Assembly: GCF_947491715.1 (NCBI RefSeq)
Contig: NZ_CANLKR010000001.1
Span: 537,427 to 601,426, forward strand
Source: an uncultured Shewanella sp.
GTDB taxonomy: Bacteria > Pseudomonadota > Gammaproteobacteria > Enterobacterales > Shewanellaceae
Length of the DNA: 64,000 nt
Reading direction: 5' to 3'
Made by a program: the position numbers and the translations under genes. The notes under the pieces were generated by a model. It did no database searches. It worked only from the letters and a program-made list of their open reading frames with translations, and was not told the DNA's origin. How positions within the stretch are numbered: position 1 is the first letter of the stretch; each line of letters begins with the position of its first letter. Positions 26,374 to 34,875 of the stretch are shown here, piece after piece.

Positions 26374-28086
26374 TTAACTGGCTTTATTGACCACAAATAA
26401 AGCCAGATCCTGTGGGTTATAACGTCCACGGCTGATAATATTATGGGGATCTAAAACGGATTTAAGTTGATTGACCACTTGCCAAAAGGGGGTGGCACCA
26501 TCGAGCAGCCATTTTTGCTGATCAATATTGAGTCTGTAAGGCACAAAACCGAGTTTAAGCCCTTCTTTGACTAATTCATTTAAGCAGCTGTGAGCATCAC
26601 TCACTGCTTTAGGGTTCGTCAAATCAAATACAATGGGTATGGTGCTATCGATACAGTCGTAACGTAAATTAGTAAACGTAATAAAAGGTTCGATATTGTG
26701 TTTAGGACAAATATGTCTAATAAAGTCGACATATTTTCGCATCGCAATAGCATTCATAGGGACTAAGGGGGCATACCATAATAGGCCACAGCCATCTTTT
26801 GCAGGGGATAAAGGCGGCTCTGCATGTGATGTCTGTGTGGCTATTGCATTTTTATTTCGCCAATATGCGAGTTTGAGCGCCACACGATTAGGTCGGCCTA
26901 GCATAATCTCTTTGCCTTTGTTAAAGGAGTCAATTTGCGCTTTGGTGGCGGATAAGCGATTGGATGTTTTGATCAAAAAAGGGGGTAATTTGCTGATGAC
27001 ATTATTGCCTAATTTGATGAGAAAACTATCTGAAAAAAGCATCTTACAACGGGTATGTTTAAATAATTGAGTAATTTCTTTTTTTGCTACTTTAACAATA
27101 GCTTCGGTACCATACAGACTGCCGACGATTGTCCATGCTGGCGTATCGAGATGTTCAGTGGCTACCGTAATGTTTTCATCTGACAGGGTGATATGTGCGT
27201 CTGGGCCATTAGGGTTATCGGCAAACATGGAAAGTACACGGCGTTTATCCATTAGGTTAATGGAGCCCACAATCCCTTCGTAATCCCTTAAGGTTTGATG
27301 AATGAGTGGAGTGAGCACTTCAAGTTGTTCGTCATTTTTAGCTTGAATAAAAAAAGAGATAAACCCTTTTCGGCGATAGGCAAGTCGCAACGTCATTTCT
27401 GTTACGATGCCAAAATTGGATTGAGTAAACAGTCCATCCATATAAGGGCCGACTCCCCATTTGAAGGTTTTATCAACTTTGTCTTCACCGGAGCGGTCGA
27501 GTTCACTGACAGCGGATTGGTATGGGATACCGTTCCCCCAAATGCCTTTTAATGCTGTGACTGCGCTAAAGTGATCTTGATGAGGTGTGATCCCATATCC
27601 CCGCTCGAGTGCATTACTCATGATGGCACAATCAGGCCCAGCTCCTGTTACGGGTACCATGAATTCATCGCCATCATTCATTAAAAATTGACTGAGCTGT
27701 GCTTGAGTGACACCCGGCTCAATAGTGATCAATCCAAGTGATTTATTGAGACTAATGTTATTTAGTAATGATAAATCGAGAATGATAGCGTGCGAAATAA
27801 TCGCAGCGGGTTGGCTTGTGTTATAGCCCCAATTACGGCCACTGCTTATGGGATATAAGACAAAACTGGGCTTATTCTCTTTTGATAATTTATTAGCTAA
27901 TTCAATGATAACATTAATGATTTGTGTGTTGTTTGGCTTAATGATGGCAAATAAGTGGCGTTTTTTATTGTATAATTGGTCTAAACCCTCTGTTCCCCTG
28001 AGATAGGGGGCTAATGCTTCATTGCTTGATAATACTGCTGCGTCACTTCCTACTGTTTTAATAATATTTTCTAATAGTGGATCCAT
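26374..28086 (-). CDS. FAD-binding oxidoreductase (vanillyl-alcohol oxidase / cresol dehydrogenase family)
   Basis: The ~570-residue enzyme has an N-terminal PCMH FAD-binding domain (LYPISSGRNWGYNTSQPAAI for the pyrophosphate loop; ITIEPGVTQAQLSQFL; GAGPDCAIMSNALERGYG). Its C-terminal substrate domain is typical of 4-phenol oxidising flavoproteins. These enzymes oxidise para-substituted phenols, but some homologues act on other alcohols or amines. No covalent-FAD His/Tyr could be assigned confidently. ATG 28086 is preferred; a longer frame begins with TTG 28113 without ribosome site. It is monocistronic and convergent with the preceding gene. Confidence 0.85.
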   Translation of the reverse strand: MDPLLENIIKTVGSDAAVLSSNEALAPYLRGTEGLDQLYNKKRHLFAIIKPNNTQIINVIIELANKLSKENKPSFVLYPISSGRNWGYNTSQPAAIISHAIILDLSLLNNISLNKSLGLITIEPGVTQAQLSQFLMNDGDEFMVPVTGAGPDCAIMSNALERGYGITPHQDHFSAVTALKGIWGNGIPYQSAVSELDRSGEDKVDKTFKWGVGPYMDGLFTQSNFGIVTEMTLRLAYRRKGFISFFIQAKNDEQLEVLTPLIHQTLRDYEGIVGSINLMDKRRVLSMFADNPNGPDAHITLSDENITVATEHLDTPAWTIVGSLYGTEAIVKVAKKEITQLFKHTRCKMLFSDSFLIKLGNNVISKLPPFLIKTSNRLSATKAQIDSFNKGKEIMLGRPNRVALKLAYWRNKNAIATQTSHAEPPLSPAKDGCGLLWYAPLVPMNAIAMRKYVDFIRHICPKHNIEPFITFTNLRYDCIDSTIPIVFDLTNPKAVSDAHSCLNELVKEGLKLGFVPYRLNIDQQKWLLDGATPFWQVVNQLKSVLDPHNIISRGRYNPQDLALFVVNKAS

Positions 28087-28346
28087 ACTATTATTCCAAG
28101 CTCTGTCTAACAAGATTTGTTGAAATAGTATTCTAAAATGAAAAACCTATATATGTCGTGATAAATTTCACTTTATTATTCAAGAAAGAATAATGAAGCG
28201 TTTTTTCTGAGTCGTTTTACCTATTTGGGTCATTGCTTTTTTAGCTTTAGGTTATATGGTTAAAGATTGTACCTTTATCTTCTGACTATTTCTGTGAGAA
28301 AAGAGGGGGGGGGTAAACACAGTATCAAAGAGTTAAGGAGCAAAGT

Positions 28347-28559
28347 ATGGGAGAGATATTACTCACAACACTGATTTCTATGGGGCTGATGAAGCTGATG
28401 TGGATTGCACTATTACTACTACTGGTATGGTTGCCATCTGTGGTTTATTGTCTTCGGATTGGTCGAAAAGAGGGCAGGCCCATTTTGAGTTTATTTAAGG
28501 GCTTATTGTTGGGGCCATTAGGTGTATTGTTAATGGAGTCATCGAAGAAAGTAAACTGA
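28347..28559 (+). CDS. Small two-helix membrane protein
   Basis: A 70-residue protein with a long hydrophobic segment (about 8-33) and a second shorter one (about 50-62) separated by a basic loop (RIGRKEGRP). AAGGAGC gives a good ribosome site for ATG 28347. No family was recognised. A run of nine G residues lies 34 bp upstream. Confidence 0.65.
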   Translation: MGEILLTTLISMGLMKLMWIALLLLLVWLPSVVYCLRIGRKEGRPILSLFKGLLLGPLGVLLMESSKKVN

Positions 28560-28781
28560 ATTAATGTTTCTGAGTCCGTTTTGGCGCTATTGCTGTATCG
28601 TTGTCAGCGCTTTCATCTTATATTTTTAGTTTTCCTACCTCTCATTTTATTCTTCTATCAATGCTCTATTCATTCATTATGTGAGCTATAACAAAGTATT
28701 ATATGTGTCTTTGTGTCATTACTTACCTTCATTAGATTGAGTTGATTATTATCATTCAGTATGAAAAATAGTGAGGGAAAT

Positions 28782-29225
28782 ATGCATGGAATATTGTTAG
28801 CGATACATCTTTTATGTGCAACGATTTGGACTGGAGGACACATTGTATTATCTGCTGTGGTTTTACCTGGTGTGCTGCGGGAGCGCTCCCCGCAGAAGTT
28901 GCTTTCTTTTGAGTCTGCTTATGAGAAAGTGGGGATGCCAGCCTTAGTGATTCAGATCATTACTGGGTTAATATTATCCTACCAGTTATTACCGAATGTT
29001 TCGTTGTGGTTTGATACGACAAACCCATTATCAAAAGGCATTCTCATTAAGTTAAGTTTATTGGCATTGACCCTTATTTTTGCCATTGATGCACGTTTTC
29101 GTGTTATGCCTAAATTGTCAAAAGATAATTTACTTGATATGGCGCTGCATATTATTCCTGTCACGATTTTTTCAATGTTGTTGGTCATTGTTGGCGTCTC
29201 TTTTAGAACGGGTTGGTTATTTTAA
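28782..29225 (+). CDS. CopD-family integral membrane protein
   Basis: A protein of about 147 residues with four membrane helices and the CopD-like signature: HLLCATIWTGGHIVLSAVVLPG in helix 1 and conserved His near LDMALHIIPVTIF. CopD-type proteins are linked to copper uptake or resistance; the isolated small version here may instead bind haem or metal. ATG 28782 follows GAGGGAAAT and starts just before helix 1; the longer frame at 28761 lacks a site. It is monocistronic. Confidence 0.78.
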   Translation: MHGILLAIHLLCATIWTGGHIVLSAVVLPGVLRERSPQKLLSFESAYEKVGMPALVIQIITGLILSYQLLPNVSLWFDTTNPLSKGILIKLSLLALTLIFAIDARFRVMPKLSKDNLLDMALHIIPVTIFSMLLVIVGVSFRTGWLF

Positions 29226-29282
29226 CTGGCTTTGAAATCTAGCGTATATACTGAATAGATACCCTCATAAAATGGAGCTAAG

Positions 29283-29626
29283 ATGCGCAGCCAATTAACG
29301 ACAACGTTGATAGTGATTACTGTCAAACATACACTCCCAGCGTCATTGTCACAACGATTAAACAAATTACCAGCTCAAAAGGAGTGACGGGGCTTAATGG
29401 GGTGAATATATGATATTTATCTTATAAAACGGAGAAAACAGATAATTTGTACTTCGATTTAGTGCAGGCCATTGTCAGTGGCAAGGGGACGAGCTGAAAA
29501 CTTTGGTCGGAGAAAATGACTTTATATGAACAAACATTAGATACTGTTGGTGTGACTTATACCGTTTGGAGCACGCCTTATTGTAAAGGGACGTTTCTTG
29601 GAACATCGACAACTGTGAGTCAATAA
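29283..29626 (+). pseudogene. Frameshifted remnant of a small secreted-type protein
   Basis: Protein-like segments lie in different frames. DAQPINDNVDSDYCQTYTPS continues to a stop near 29410. TDNLYFDLVQAIVSGKGTS follows, then MTLYEQTLDTVGVTYTVWST to the stop at 29624-29626. No single frame covers them and there is no good start. The pattern fits a decayed gene with several indels. The family is not recognised. Confidence 0.45.
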
Positions 29627-29732
29627 TATTGTTCAGTGATAGTGTGAGTTAACAGTGGCGTCAATAACATAATGATGTAAACAGTAATATTAGGCTGTGT
29701 TTTTATGGAAGCAGTGACCAAGGAGAGGTGAT

Positions 29733-30410
29733 ATGACGAAAAAAGAGGAGTGGGCATTAACTCGAAAGAAGCTAGCGTCTCAGACATTGCCTGAGTGGCT
29801 TCAAGAAAGGGTCGATTCGGGAGAATTGAATTTACTCGATGAAGAGACACGACAAACATTATTAAAGCAAACCTTATCCTCTTATTTGAAAGATAAACCC
29901 TTGTGGATTTTTGCTTATGGTTCTTTGATGTGGAACCCCACTTTTCACTTTGAACATGTTGAGCCTTGTACGTTAAAAGACTACCATCGACAGTTTTGTA
30001 TTCGTGATGTTATAGCCAGAGGAACCAGTGCGCAGCCTGCATTGATGCTAGGGATTGAACAAGGCGGTAAGTGCCAAGGCCTTGGTTATCAAATTTCGCC
30101 AAAGGAAGTGAATAAGGAGCTTGAAATTCTTTGGAATAGAGAGATGTTGACAGGGGTATATGTGCCCACTTGGGTTGATATTTGGTTGTCGTCAAACGAG
30201 AAAGTTTCCGCATTAACCTTCACAATGAATCAATCTCATTCAAATTATTTACCAGGACTTTCTTTGGCGGAAGTGAGTCAATTTATGGCAACGGCTTCAG
30301 GTCCTTTAGGGAGAAACAGTGATTATCTTTTGCAACTCGTTGGACGTTTGCAGGAACTTGGGCTTGAAGATGAGTCGATGAGTGAGTTGAGGCAAGCATT
30401 GATAAAATAA
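29733..30410 (+). CDS. ChaC-like gamma-glutamylcyclotransferase
   Basis: The 225-residue protein has the cyclotransferase-fold signature IFAYGSLMWNP (YGSL pocket). It also shows FCIRDVIARGTSAQPALMLG with the Arg/Arg substrate region, and the catalytic Glu around EILWNREM. It cleaves glutathione to 5-oxoproline and Cys-Gly in the cytosol. AAGGAG precedes ATG 29733. No operon partners. A 15-bp inverted repeat lies downstream. Confidence 0.88.
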   Translation: MTKKEEWALTRKKLASQTLPEWLQERVDSGELNLLDEETRQTLLKQTLSSYLKDKPLWIFAYGSLMWNPTFHFEHVEPCTLKDYHRQFCIRDVIARGTSAQPALMLGIEQGGKCQGLGYQISPKEVNKELEILWNREMLTGVYVPTWVDIWLSSNEKVSALTFTMNQSHSNYLPGLSLAEVSQFMATASGPLGRNSDYLLQLVGRLQELGLEDESMSELRQALIK

Positions 30411-30556
30411 AACCGATAAAAAAGACACATATGCAAGCAGAAGAGACATTTGAGGAAACGTTTAGCTATTCGCCAAAGCACATGGATTTATACCATAGCG
30501 CAAGATTAATGGCAGTAACAATCCTTTAAAAGGTGAGTTAATCAAACTTTTACCGG

Positions 30557-30604
30557 CGCTCAATAAAGGAAATGAATAAAGTGTCAATATTCCTTTATTG
30601 AGCG
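30557..30604. repeat. Perfect 15-bp inverted repeat after the ChaC-like gene
   Basis: CGCTCAATAAAGGAA (30557-30571) and TTCCTTTATTGAGCG (30590-30604) are exact reverse complements with an 18-nt loop. There is no T-run on either side, so it is not a canonical terminator. A mobile-element end or an RNA-stabilising hairpin are options. The surrounding 310 bp (30411-30723) have no gene. Confidence 0.6.
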
Positions 30605-30723
30605 AAAGTCAGATCTTATCCTTGATCCCTTTGTTTACGATGGCAATGTGGAAGCTAATTGCTGAGATCTAGGAAATACCCCGCACTTTTTTATGTGAGC
30701 TATTTAAGACTGTTTTATTTAAC

Positions 30724-31134
30724 CTATTCATCTTCTAGTCGAGTATGGGGGCGAAGCCGCTGTTTTCTTTTGGGTCTTTTGTCGGCGAGGTTGTTAAAAG
30801 AGCTGGGTAATACATCAACACCTACCCATTTTCCGAGTTTGACAATTAATGGGATCGTAAGCGGTGCAAAAGGCAGTACGGCAAACACACCTAACCCTAA
30901 ACTTTTGAGCAAGTCGGCAAATTGCTTATTGGCTTTAGCAACTTCTTCATGAGTGGCTTGTTTTTGAGTATATCGCTTATAAATGATGAGCATGTCTTTT
31001 GTTTCTTGTTTTTCTTGAGACAAGGCTTCTTTAATCAACAACATATCACGCTTCAAACGCATCCAAGCTCGGCGTCGCCCAATACGAACAACGCGTATTG
31101 GGGCTTTGTGTATATAAGCATAAATTTTCATCAT
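30724..31134 (-). CDS. Small LETM1-related protein
   Basis: The 136-residue protein ends with a hydrophobic segment and the pattern LLKSLGLGVFAVLPFAPLTI followed by PLIVKLGKWVGVDVLPSSF, closely matching the core of the LETM1 ribosome-binding/membrane motif. The N-terminus is basic and helical. Bacterial short LETM1-like proteins are uncharacterised. It is the first of eleven minus-strand genes running to 39.3 kb, but it is separated from the cassette region. Confidence 0.65.
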   Translation of the reverse strand: MMKIYAYIHKAPIRVVRIGRRRAWMRLKRDMLLIKEALSQEKQETKDMLIIYKRYTQKQATHEEVAKANKQFADLLKSLGLGVFAVLPFAPLTIPLIVKLGKWVGVDVLPSSFNNLADKRPKRKQRLRPHTRLEDE

Positions 31135-31261
31135 TAGATTGTCTCATAGCCACGCCGTTAAGGCTATTAAAAATAAGCTAATTTAGTGGAAACAATTCTG
31201 TATAAATGAATAAGTGTACACTAGAAACCCAGTCTTGAATAAGCTAAGAGTCTTCATCATC

Positions 31262-31714
31262 TCACTCAGCAGGAAAATAATACACGCGGCTTATCATACC
31301 ATTTGAAAACGCATAGACTGACATAGACTGTTGTGAGCTGGGGCCATTTTTGCCTTGCCAATGGGCCACCTCAACGGCACTCACTCGCTGATTTGTTGAA
31401 ATAGTGTGAGTCAGTTCAGAGCGGCATGTTGGGCACGCTTTAAAATATGCATTCATGCTCTCTATGAGTGCTTGCTTCCCTCTGGCCTCGATCATTACTT
31501 TTTTATTTGAAATACTGAGCCATTCAATATCATCAGTAACCAGATTTGCCATCGCATGGCTGTCATGGGCATTAAAGGCCGCAATAAATCGCTTGACTGT
31601 ATTTTCGATGGTCTGCTCGAAGGGGGGCATGAGCGGTGATCTGGGTTCAGTCGACAGCGCAGTGAAAGGAAACAGGAGTAACAATACGAAAGAAAACGAT
31701 TTCAAAGGGATCAT
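31262..31714 (-). CDS. Secreted SnoaL/NTF2-like protein
   Basis: A signal peptide (1-21, ending TALS) precedes an NTF2-like cone fold: TIENTVKRFIAAFNAHDSHAMANLVTDDIEWLS, then KQALIESMNAYFKACP. The family includes small-molecule isomerases and binding proteins; no catalytic assignment is possible. Two Cys in ACPTCRS could form a disulphide. AAGGAAAAATA is the ribosome site. Confidence 0.8.
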   Translation of the reverse strand: MIPLKSFSFVLLLLFPFTALSTEPRSPLMPPFEQTIENTVKRFIAAFNAHDSHAMANLVTDDIEWLSISNKKVMIEARGKQALIESMNAYFKACPTCRSELTHTISTNQRVSAVEVAHWQGKNGPSSQQSMSVYAFSNGMISRVYYFPAE

Positions 31715-31790
31715 TATTTTTCCTTTTGTGTTTATTGAGTGAATGTGGTCAATGGATTGATTATGAATGTTGACCCTTGGCTAAATCCTT

Positions 31791-31863
31791 ATATTTTTAT
31801 CGGCACACTGACTAATAAGTGAAGTGTGTTATGTGCATTTTCACCTGCAAAGAATTATGGGTG
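31791..31863. repeat. Direct repeat copy 1 flanking the 31947-32645 gene
   Basis: About 73 bp, CGGCACACTGACTAATAAGT and onward to AGAATTATGGGTG, recurs at 32681-32753 with only a few mismatches. It contains a CACACT/AGTGTG hairpin. The final AATTATGGGTGTCTC appears a third time at about 33201-33215. Confidence 0.9.
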
Positions 31864-31946
31864 TCTCCGTTTTTTTATTTCTAGGTTCTTTGTTTGTTGT
31901 ACCTATGTGGCAATTTTAGTGTGTAGTGGAACTGTTGATTGAATAC

Positions 31947-32645
31947 CTAAACAGTCAATTTAAAACTTACTGAGGTATTTTTCAGAATATCTAATGCGTT
32001 TAAATGGACTTCTTTGTGAAACATTGCTCTTTTATCATAGGGTTTTGCGATAATATTAGGATCTAGAAAGGCTTCAAAATCAGCTGTTCTTTTTTGTGCC
32101 TTTTCGATGATATCCAAGACATGAATACGTCCTTCAATATCTTCTTTTGTGTATACTTTTCCATCATTTTTTTTAAGAGTATTTTCACGAGCTGCACTTA
32201 GGTTTAGAAAATCCGTGGCTTCAACGAGCTTTTCATTGGCATTAAGCTTTGCTTTTAAATAATGGTACTCTTCTTTACTCAGGTTATGATCCACGATTTC
32301 TATTTCATTATTTTTATAAGTAAAATCAAATGCTTTATCTAATAAAGAGGGGTTTTCTTTTGCGATGTCATCTAAAACTTGCTGAGTTTCACTGAGTAAA
32401 TCAGCTGCCGAACTTTTTTCTTTTTGCTGAAATTCCCACCATTTCGCCATAAATTTTTCATTAGCAATGAGATCAGCTTCTGTAATACTAGGGTTCATTG
32501 TCGCGTCGGTTTTAATTTGATCCACTGTGCTATTGCCTGTCGATTGAGTGCTTGCTTGTTTCGCTTCAGCATCAGATGGCGAGGACTGGATTCGATTGAT
32601 CTGTTGGGGATCAATGTTTGCATATAAGGGGGTAATAGCGCTCAT
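31947..32645 (-). CDS. Hypothetical protein flanked by direct repeats
   Basis: The 232-residue soluble protein has a Ser/Gln/Thr-rich, probably disordered N-terminus (about 1-60) and a helical remainder rich in Glu/Lys (SLLDKAFDFTYKNN, KAKLNANEKLVEATDFLNLS). No signal peptide or known motif is seen. AAAGGA precedes ATG 32645. The same 73-bp repeat borders it on both sides, suggesting insertion or duplication as a unit. Function is unknown. Confidence 0.65.
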   Translation of the reverse strand: MSAITPLYANIDPQQINRIQSSPSDAEAKQASTQSTGNSTVDQIKTDATMNPSITEADLIANEKFMAKWWEFQQKEKSSAADLLSETQQVLDDIAKENPSLLDKAFDFTYKNNEIEIVDHNLSKEEYHYLKAKLNANEKLVEATDFLNLSAARENTLKKNDGKVYTKEDIEGRIHVLDIIEKAQKRTADFEAFLDPNIIAKPYDKRAMFHKEVHLNALDILKNTSVSFKLTV

Positions 32646-32680
32646 CTTTATTCCTTTAAAGCTGTATGTGACAGGTCATC

Positions 32681-32753
32681 ATATTTATATCGGCACACTG
32701 ACTAATAAGTGAAGTGTGTTATGTGCATTCTCATCAGCAAAGAATTATGGGTG
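32681..32753. repeat. Direct repeat copy 2 flanking the 31947-32645 gene
   Basis: Second copy of the 73-bp repeat, same orientation as copy 1, 890 bp apart. Mismatches cluster in the central part (TTTTCACCTG against TCTCATCAGC). Confidence 0.9.
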
Positions 32754-32931
32754 ATGTGATTAATTCTTCCGCAGGAAAACCGAAAAAGTTGCACTTATCA
32801 TTTGAAACGAAGACCTAGATCTGGAAGAAGGTTGTGGATTATATCGAATAAAATAAGAGAGGACGCCTGTCTTGTGGGAAGTAAGGAAGCGCCAAAAGAT
32901 TTCAATGAACGATTGAGGCTATAGGTGATTG

Positions 32932-33162
32932 TTAAGTAGTTTTCAATTCAATGTCGTCTGGGATCACCATCAAATCCCATGCAGTAGCTCCATTTTCATC
33001 ATTACATTCTAAGTGATATGCCACCTCGGGATTTGAGTATATTTCTATGATTGTTGCTATATCACCAACTTCAGGATCACGATAACCCCAACCTTTTTTG
33101 GTCATAACCTTTTGATTTATAATTTTTATCAACTTAACTTCATCATATTGTGCAAATTTCAT
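32932..33162 (-). CDS. DUF4926-like small protein
   Basis: A 76-residue, beta-rich acidic protein. Its pattern (DEVKLIKII, then GDIATIIEIYSNPEVAYHLEC then NDENGATAWDLMVIP) matches the small DUF4926-type proteins often found beside toxins, in cassettes or as immunity-like partners. Function is not established. The upstream junction contains ACCTAAC at 33167-33173, which resembles an attC/attI core. It is probably cassette-borne. Confidence 0.6.
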   Translation of the reverse strand: MKFAQYDEVKLIKIINQKVMTKKGWGYRDPEVGDIATIIEIYSNPEVAYHLECNDENGATAWDLMVIPDDIELKTT

Positions 33163-33224
33163 AGGAACCTAACCTTTAAATCGTGCGCATACACTTAACA
33201 ATTATGGGTGTCTCAATTATGCCT

Positions 33225-33758
33225 TTAAGCTTGTAAAGACTCGGAAAGCCTATTTTTTAAGCCTTTTTCAGCTTTAACTTTGAATGATTGTCCAACTGAT
33301 GTAGAAACACACAATTTTAAACTTTTTATTCCATGTTCTGAGTGCTGAGTTAACGCTTTAGGCACAGAAGTAATCCAATCTTCATCTGTATTCTCAAGAT
33401 GAAAAGGGATTAAAAAAGTTCCTTCTTCACCTTCTTGCAGTGTTTTCGGAATATGATCAGAGTCAGGAGTTCCAAACATTTGTATTAAATGAATCTTTTT
33501 CTTAAACCTACCACATTCCCAACCAATTCCTGTTATTTTAGCGGGGCGAGTTCCTTTATTAACAATTTTTATCATGCATAAATCAGATACAGTTTTTGAC
33601 CCTTTAGTGACTAATTGACGATGTCCAGCAACAATACCTAAATGGATTCTTCCTTGTCTATTAGCAAGCCATAACGATGTTACTACAGCACTTACTGTAC
33701 CAATACTTGCTAACCAAGTACCTATAACATTCCATAACTGCAAAGAATCTGAGTCCAT
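33225..33758 (-). CDS. Single-pass membrane protein, cassette-type gene
   Basis: 177 residues with one N-terminal membrane helix (about 7-28, WNVIGTWLASIGTVSAVVTSLW), a short basic hinge and a ~130-residue beta-rich cytoplasmic or periplasmic domain. Family not recognised; similar layouts occur among phage and cassette proteins. ATG 33758 is chosen over ATG 33776 because TTAAGGAAATGT precedes it. Confidence 0.6.
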   Translation of the reverse strand: MDSDSLQLWNVIGTWLASIGTVSAVVTSLWLANRQGRIHLGIVAGHRQLVTKGSKTVSDLCMIKIVNKGTRPAKITGIGWECGRFKKKIHLIQMFGTPDSDHIPKTLQEGEEGTFLIPFHLENTDEDWITSVPKALTQHSEHGIKSLKLCVSTSVGQSFKVKAEKGLKNRLSESLQA

Positions 33759-33933
33759 ACATTTCCTTAAAAGCATAGTTCAAGTGCACATGCTCGTTTG
33801 TTACATTAGAGCTGTACTCTTACAAAATAAGAAGCACAAATAATATACTGTATTTAATAATATTTATCATATTTTAGTTAGATACACTAACCTGAAAAAT
33901 GCGAAAATAATTATGCCCTTATTTAACAGTCTT

Positions 33934-34746
33934 TTAGGTTTTCTGTTTAATATTGGAGACAAGGTATCGCTTTTCGACACCTTTAGCTGTTAGAACTCTT
34001 TTTGCATCAATTAACAACTTTCCGCTACCCTCGGTTTCCTGCGCAAAGTGCATGGACCAAGTTAATAACTGTTTTTGAGCAGAGCTAACATTTTCGTTGA
34101 TTTTAAATGAAACAGTTTTGTCTAATGAATCAATATACATACGGCCATAGCCCGACAGTATATTGTAACGTGTAACGTTGCATGTAATATTTTCTGTTAT
34201 TTCATTTTCAGTTCGTAGTGAAACACTTTTTAGAGTTTCACAGTTTAAGCTGATGACATTACCTGTCCTAGGCCGATTCAATGATATAACAACGTTTTCA
34301 TCTTTTTTAATAGGTCTATGAGCTTGCTCAAGGGGTATTTCTAAAACTTCTTCCATTTCACCGATGAACGGCTCTATTTTTTCTTGAAGCTTTTTAACAT
34401 GCGGGGTTTCGGGCTCGTATGCGATTTCAAGTGTTTTTGACCAAGTCCATTTAATTAAATCATAAAAAGCAGCAGCTACAACACTAGCCCCAATAGCTTC
34501 TTTGTTTGTAACTACTAATGTTACAAATTGCTCAAAGCTACCTTTTTTGGATGGATTTAAGAATAGTTCCGCACCATCAATTCTATTTCCAGTTTTTCTA
34601 ATCTCACCATCATTCAATAAAGCATGAGTTGTAATTGAAATTGCTTTTGCAAAGCCTTGAAAAGAAACTGCGGCATCATACATGTCGAGCTTACCATCTG
34701 TTGCGACTCCATGATGATACTTAATTGCGAATGTTATTTTTGTCAC
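33934..34746 (-). CDS. Uncharacterised protein with internal hydrophobic helix, cassette-type
   Basis: The 270-residue protein begins with a beta-rich domain (ITFAIKYHHGVATDGKLDMYDAAVSFQGFAKAI), followed by a hydrophobic helix (about 90-105, AIGASVVAAAFYDLIKW). A beta-rich C-terminal domain (about 145-270) then follows, with KSVSLRTENEITENITCNVT. It resembles DUF7946/7947-like proteins that I associate with defence islands, at low certainty. It starts with GTG at 34746 behind AAGGAG. An attC-like site lies just upstream, at 34780-34859. Confidence 0.6.
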   Translation of the reverse strand: MTKITFAIKYHHGVATDGKLDMYDAAVSFQGFAKAISITTHALLNDGEIRKTGNRIDGAELFLNPSKKGSFEQFVTLVVTNKEAIGASVVAAAFYDLIKWTWSKTLEIAYEPETPHVKKLQEKIEPFIGEMEEVLEIPLEQAHRPIKKDENVVISLNRPRTGNVISLNCETLKSVSLRTENEITENITCNVTRYNILSGYGRMYIDSLDKTVSFKINENVSSAQKQLLTWSMHFAQETEGSGKLLIDAKRVLTAKGVEKRYLVSNIKQKT

Positions 34747-34779
34747 AGGTACTCCTTACTATGACTGGTACGACCGAAA

Positions 34780-34859
34780 GCCTAACGCCCACTTTAGCGG
34801 ACAAAAATTGTTGGTTATAATGTGTAATGGAGAGAATATAAGTAACTTTTTTGTTATGT
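34780..34859 (-). repeat. Probable integron attC-type site (weaker)
   Basis: On the plus strand GCCTAAC (34780-34786) and GTTATGT (34853-34859) give the RYYYAAC...GTTRRRY-like ends, and a CGCCCACTTTAGCGG stem is next to the first. An internal GTTATAA (34814-34820) offers a shorter 41-bp version. The right end is 16 bp beyond the stop codon of the 34876 gene. Overall palindrome is weaker than for the other two sites. Confidence 0.5.
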
Positions 34860-34875
34860 TTATAGTACTTGCTAG

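Noticed and set aside
33163..33224. Possible further attC between the DUF4926-like and membrane-protein genes
   Set aside because: Has ACCTAAC at one end but no GTTRRRY partner or complementary arms.
33777..33933. Possible attC between the 33225 and 33934 genes
   Set aside because: CACTAAC is present but no matching right end; palindrome absent.
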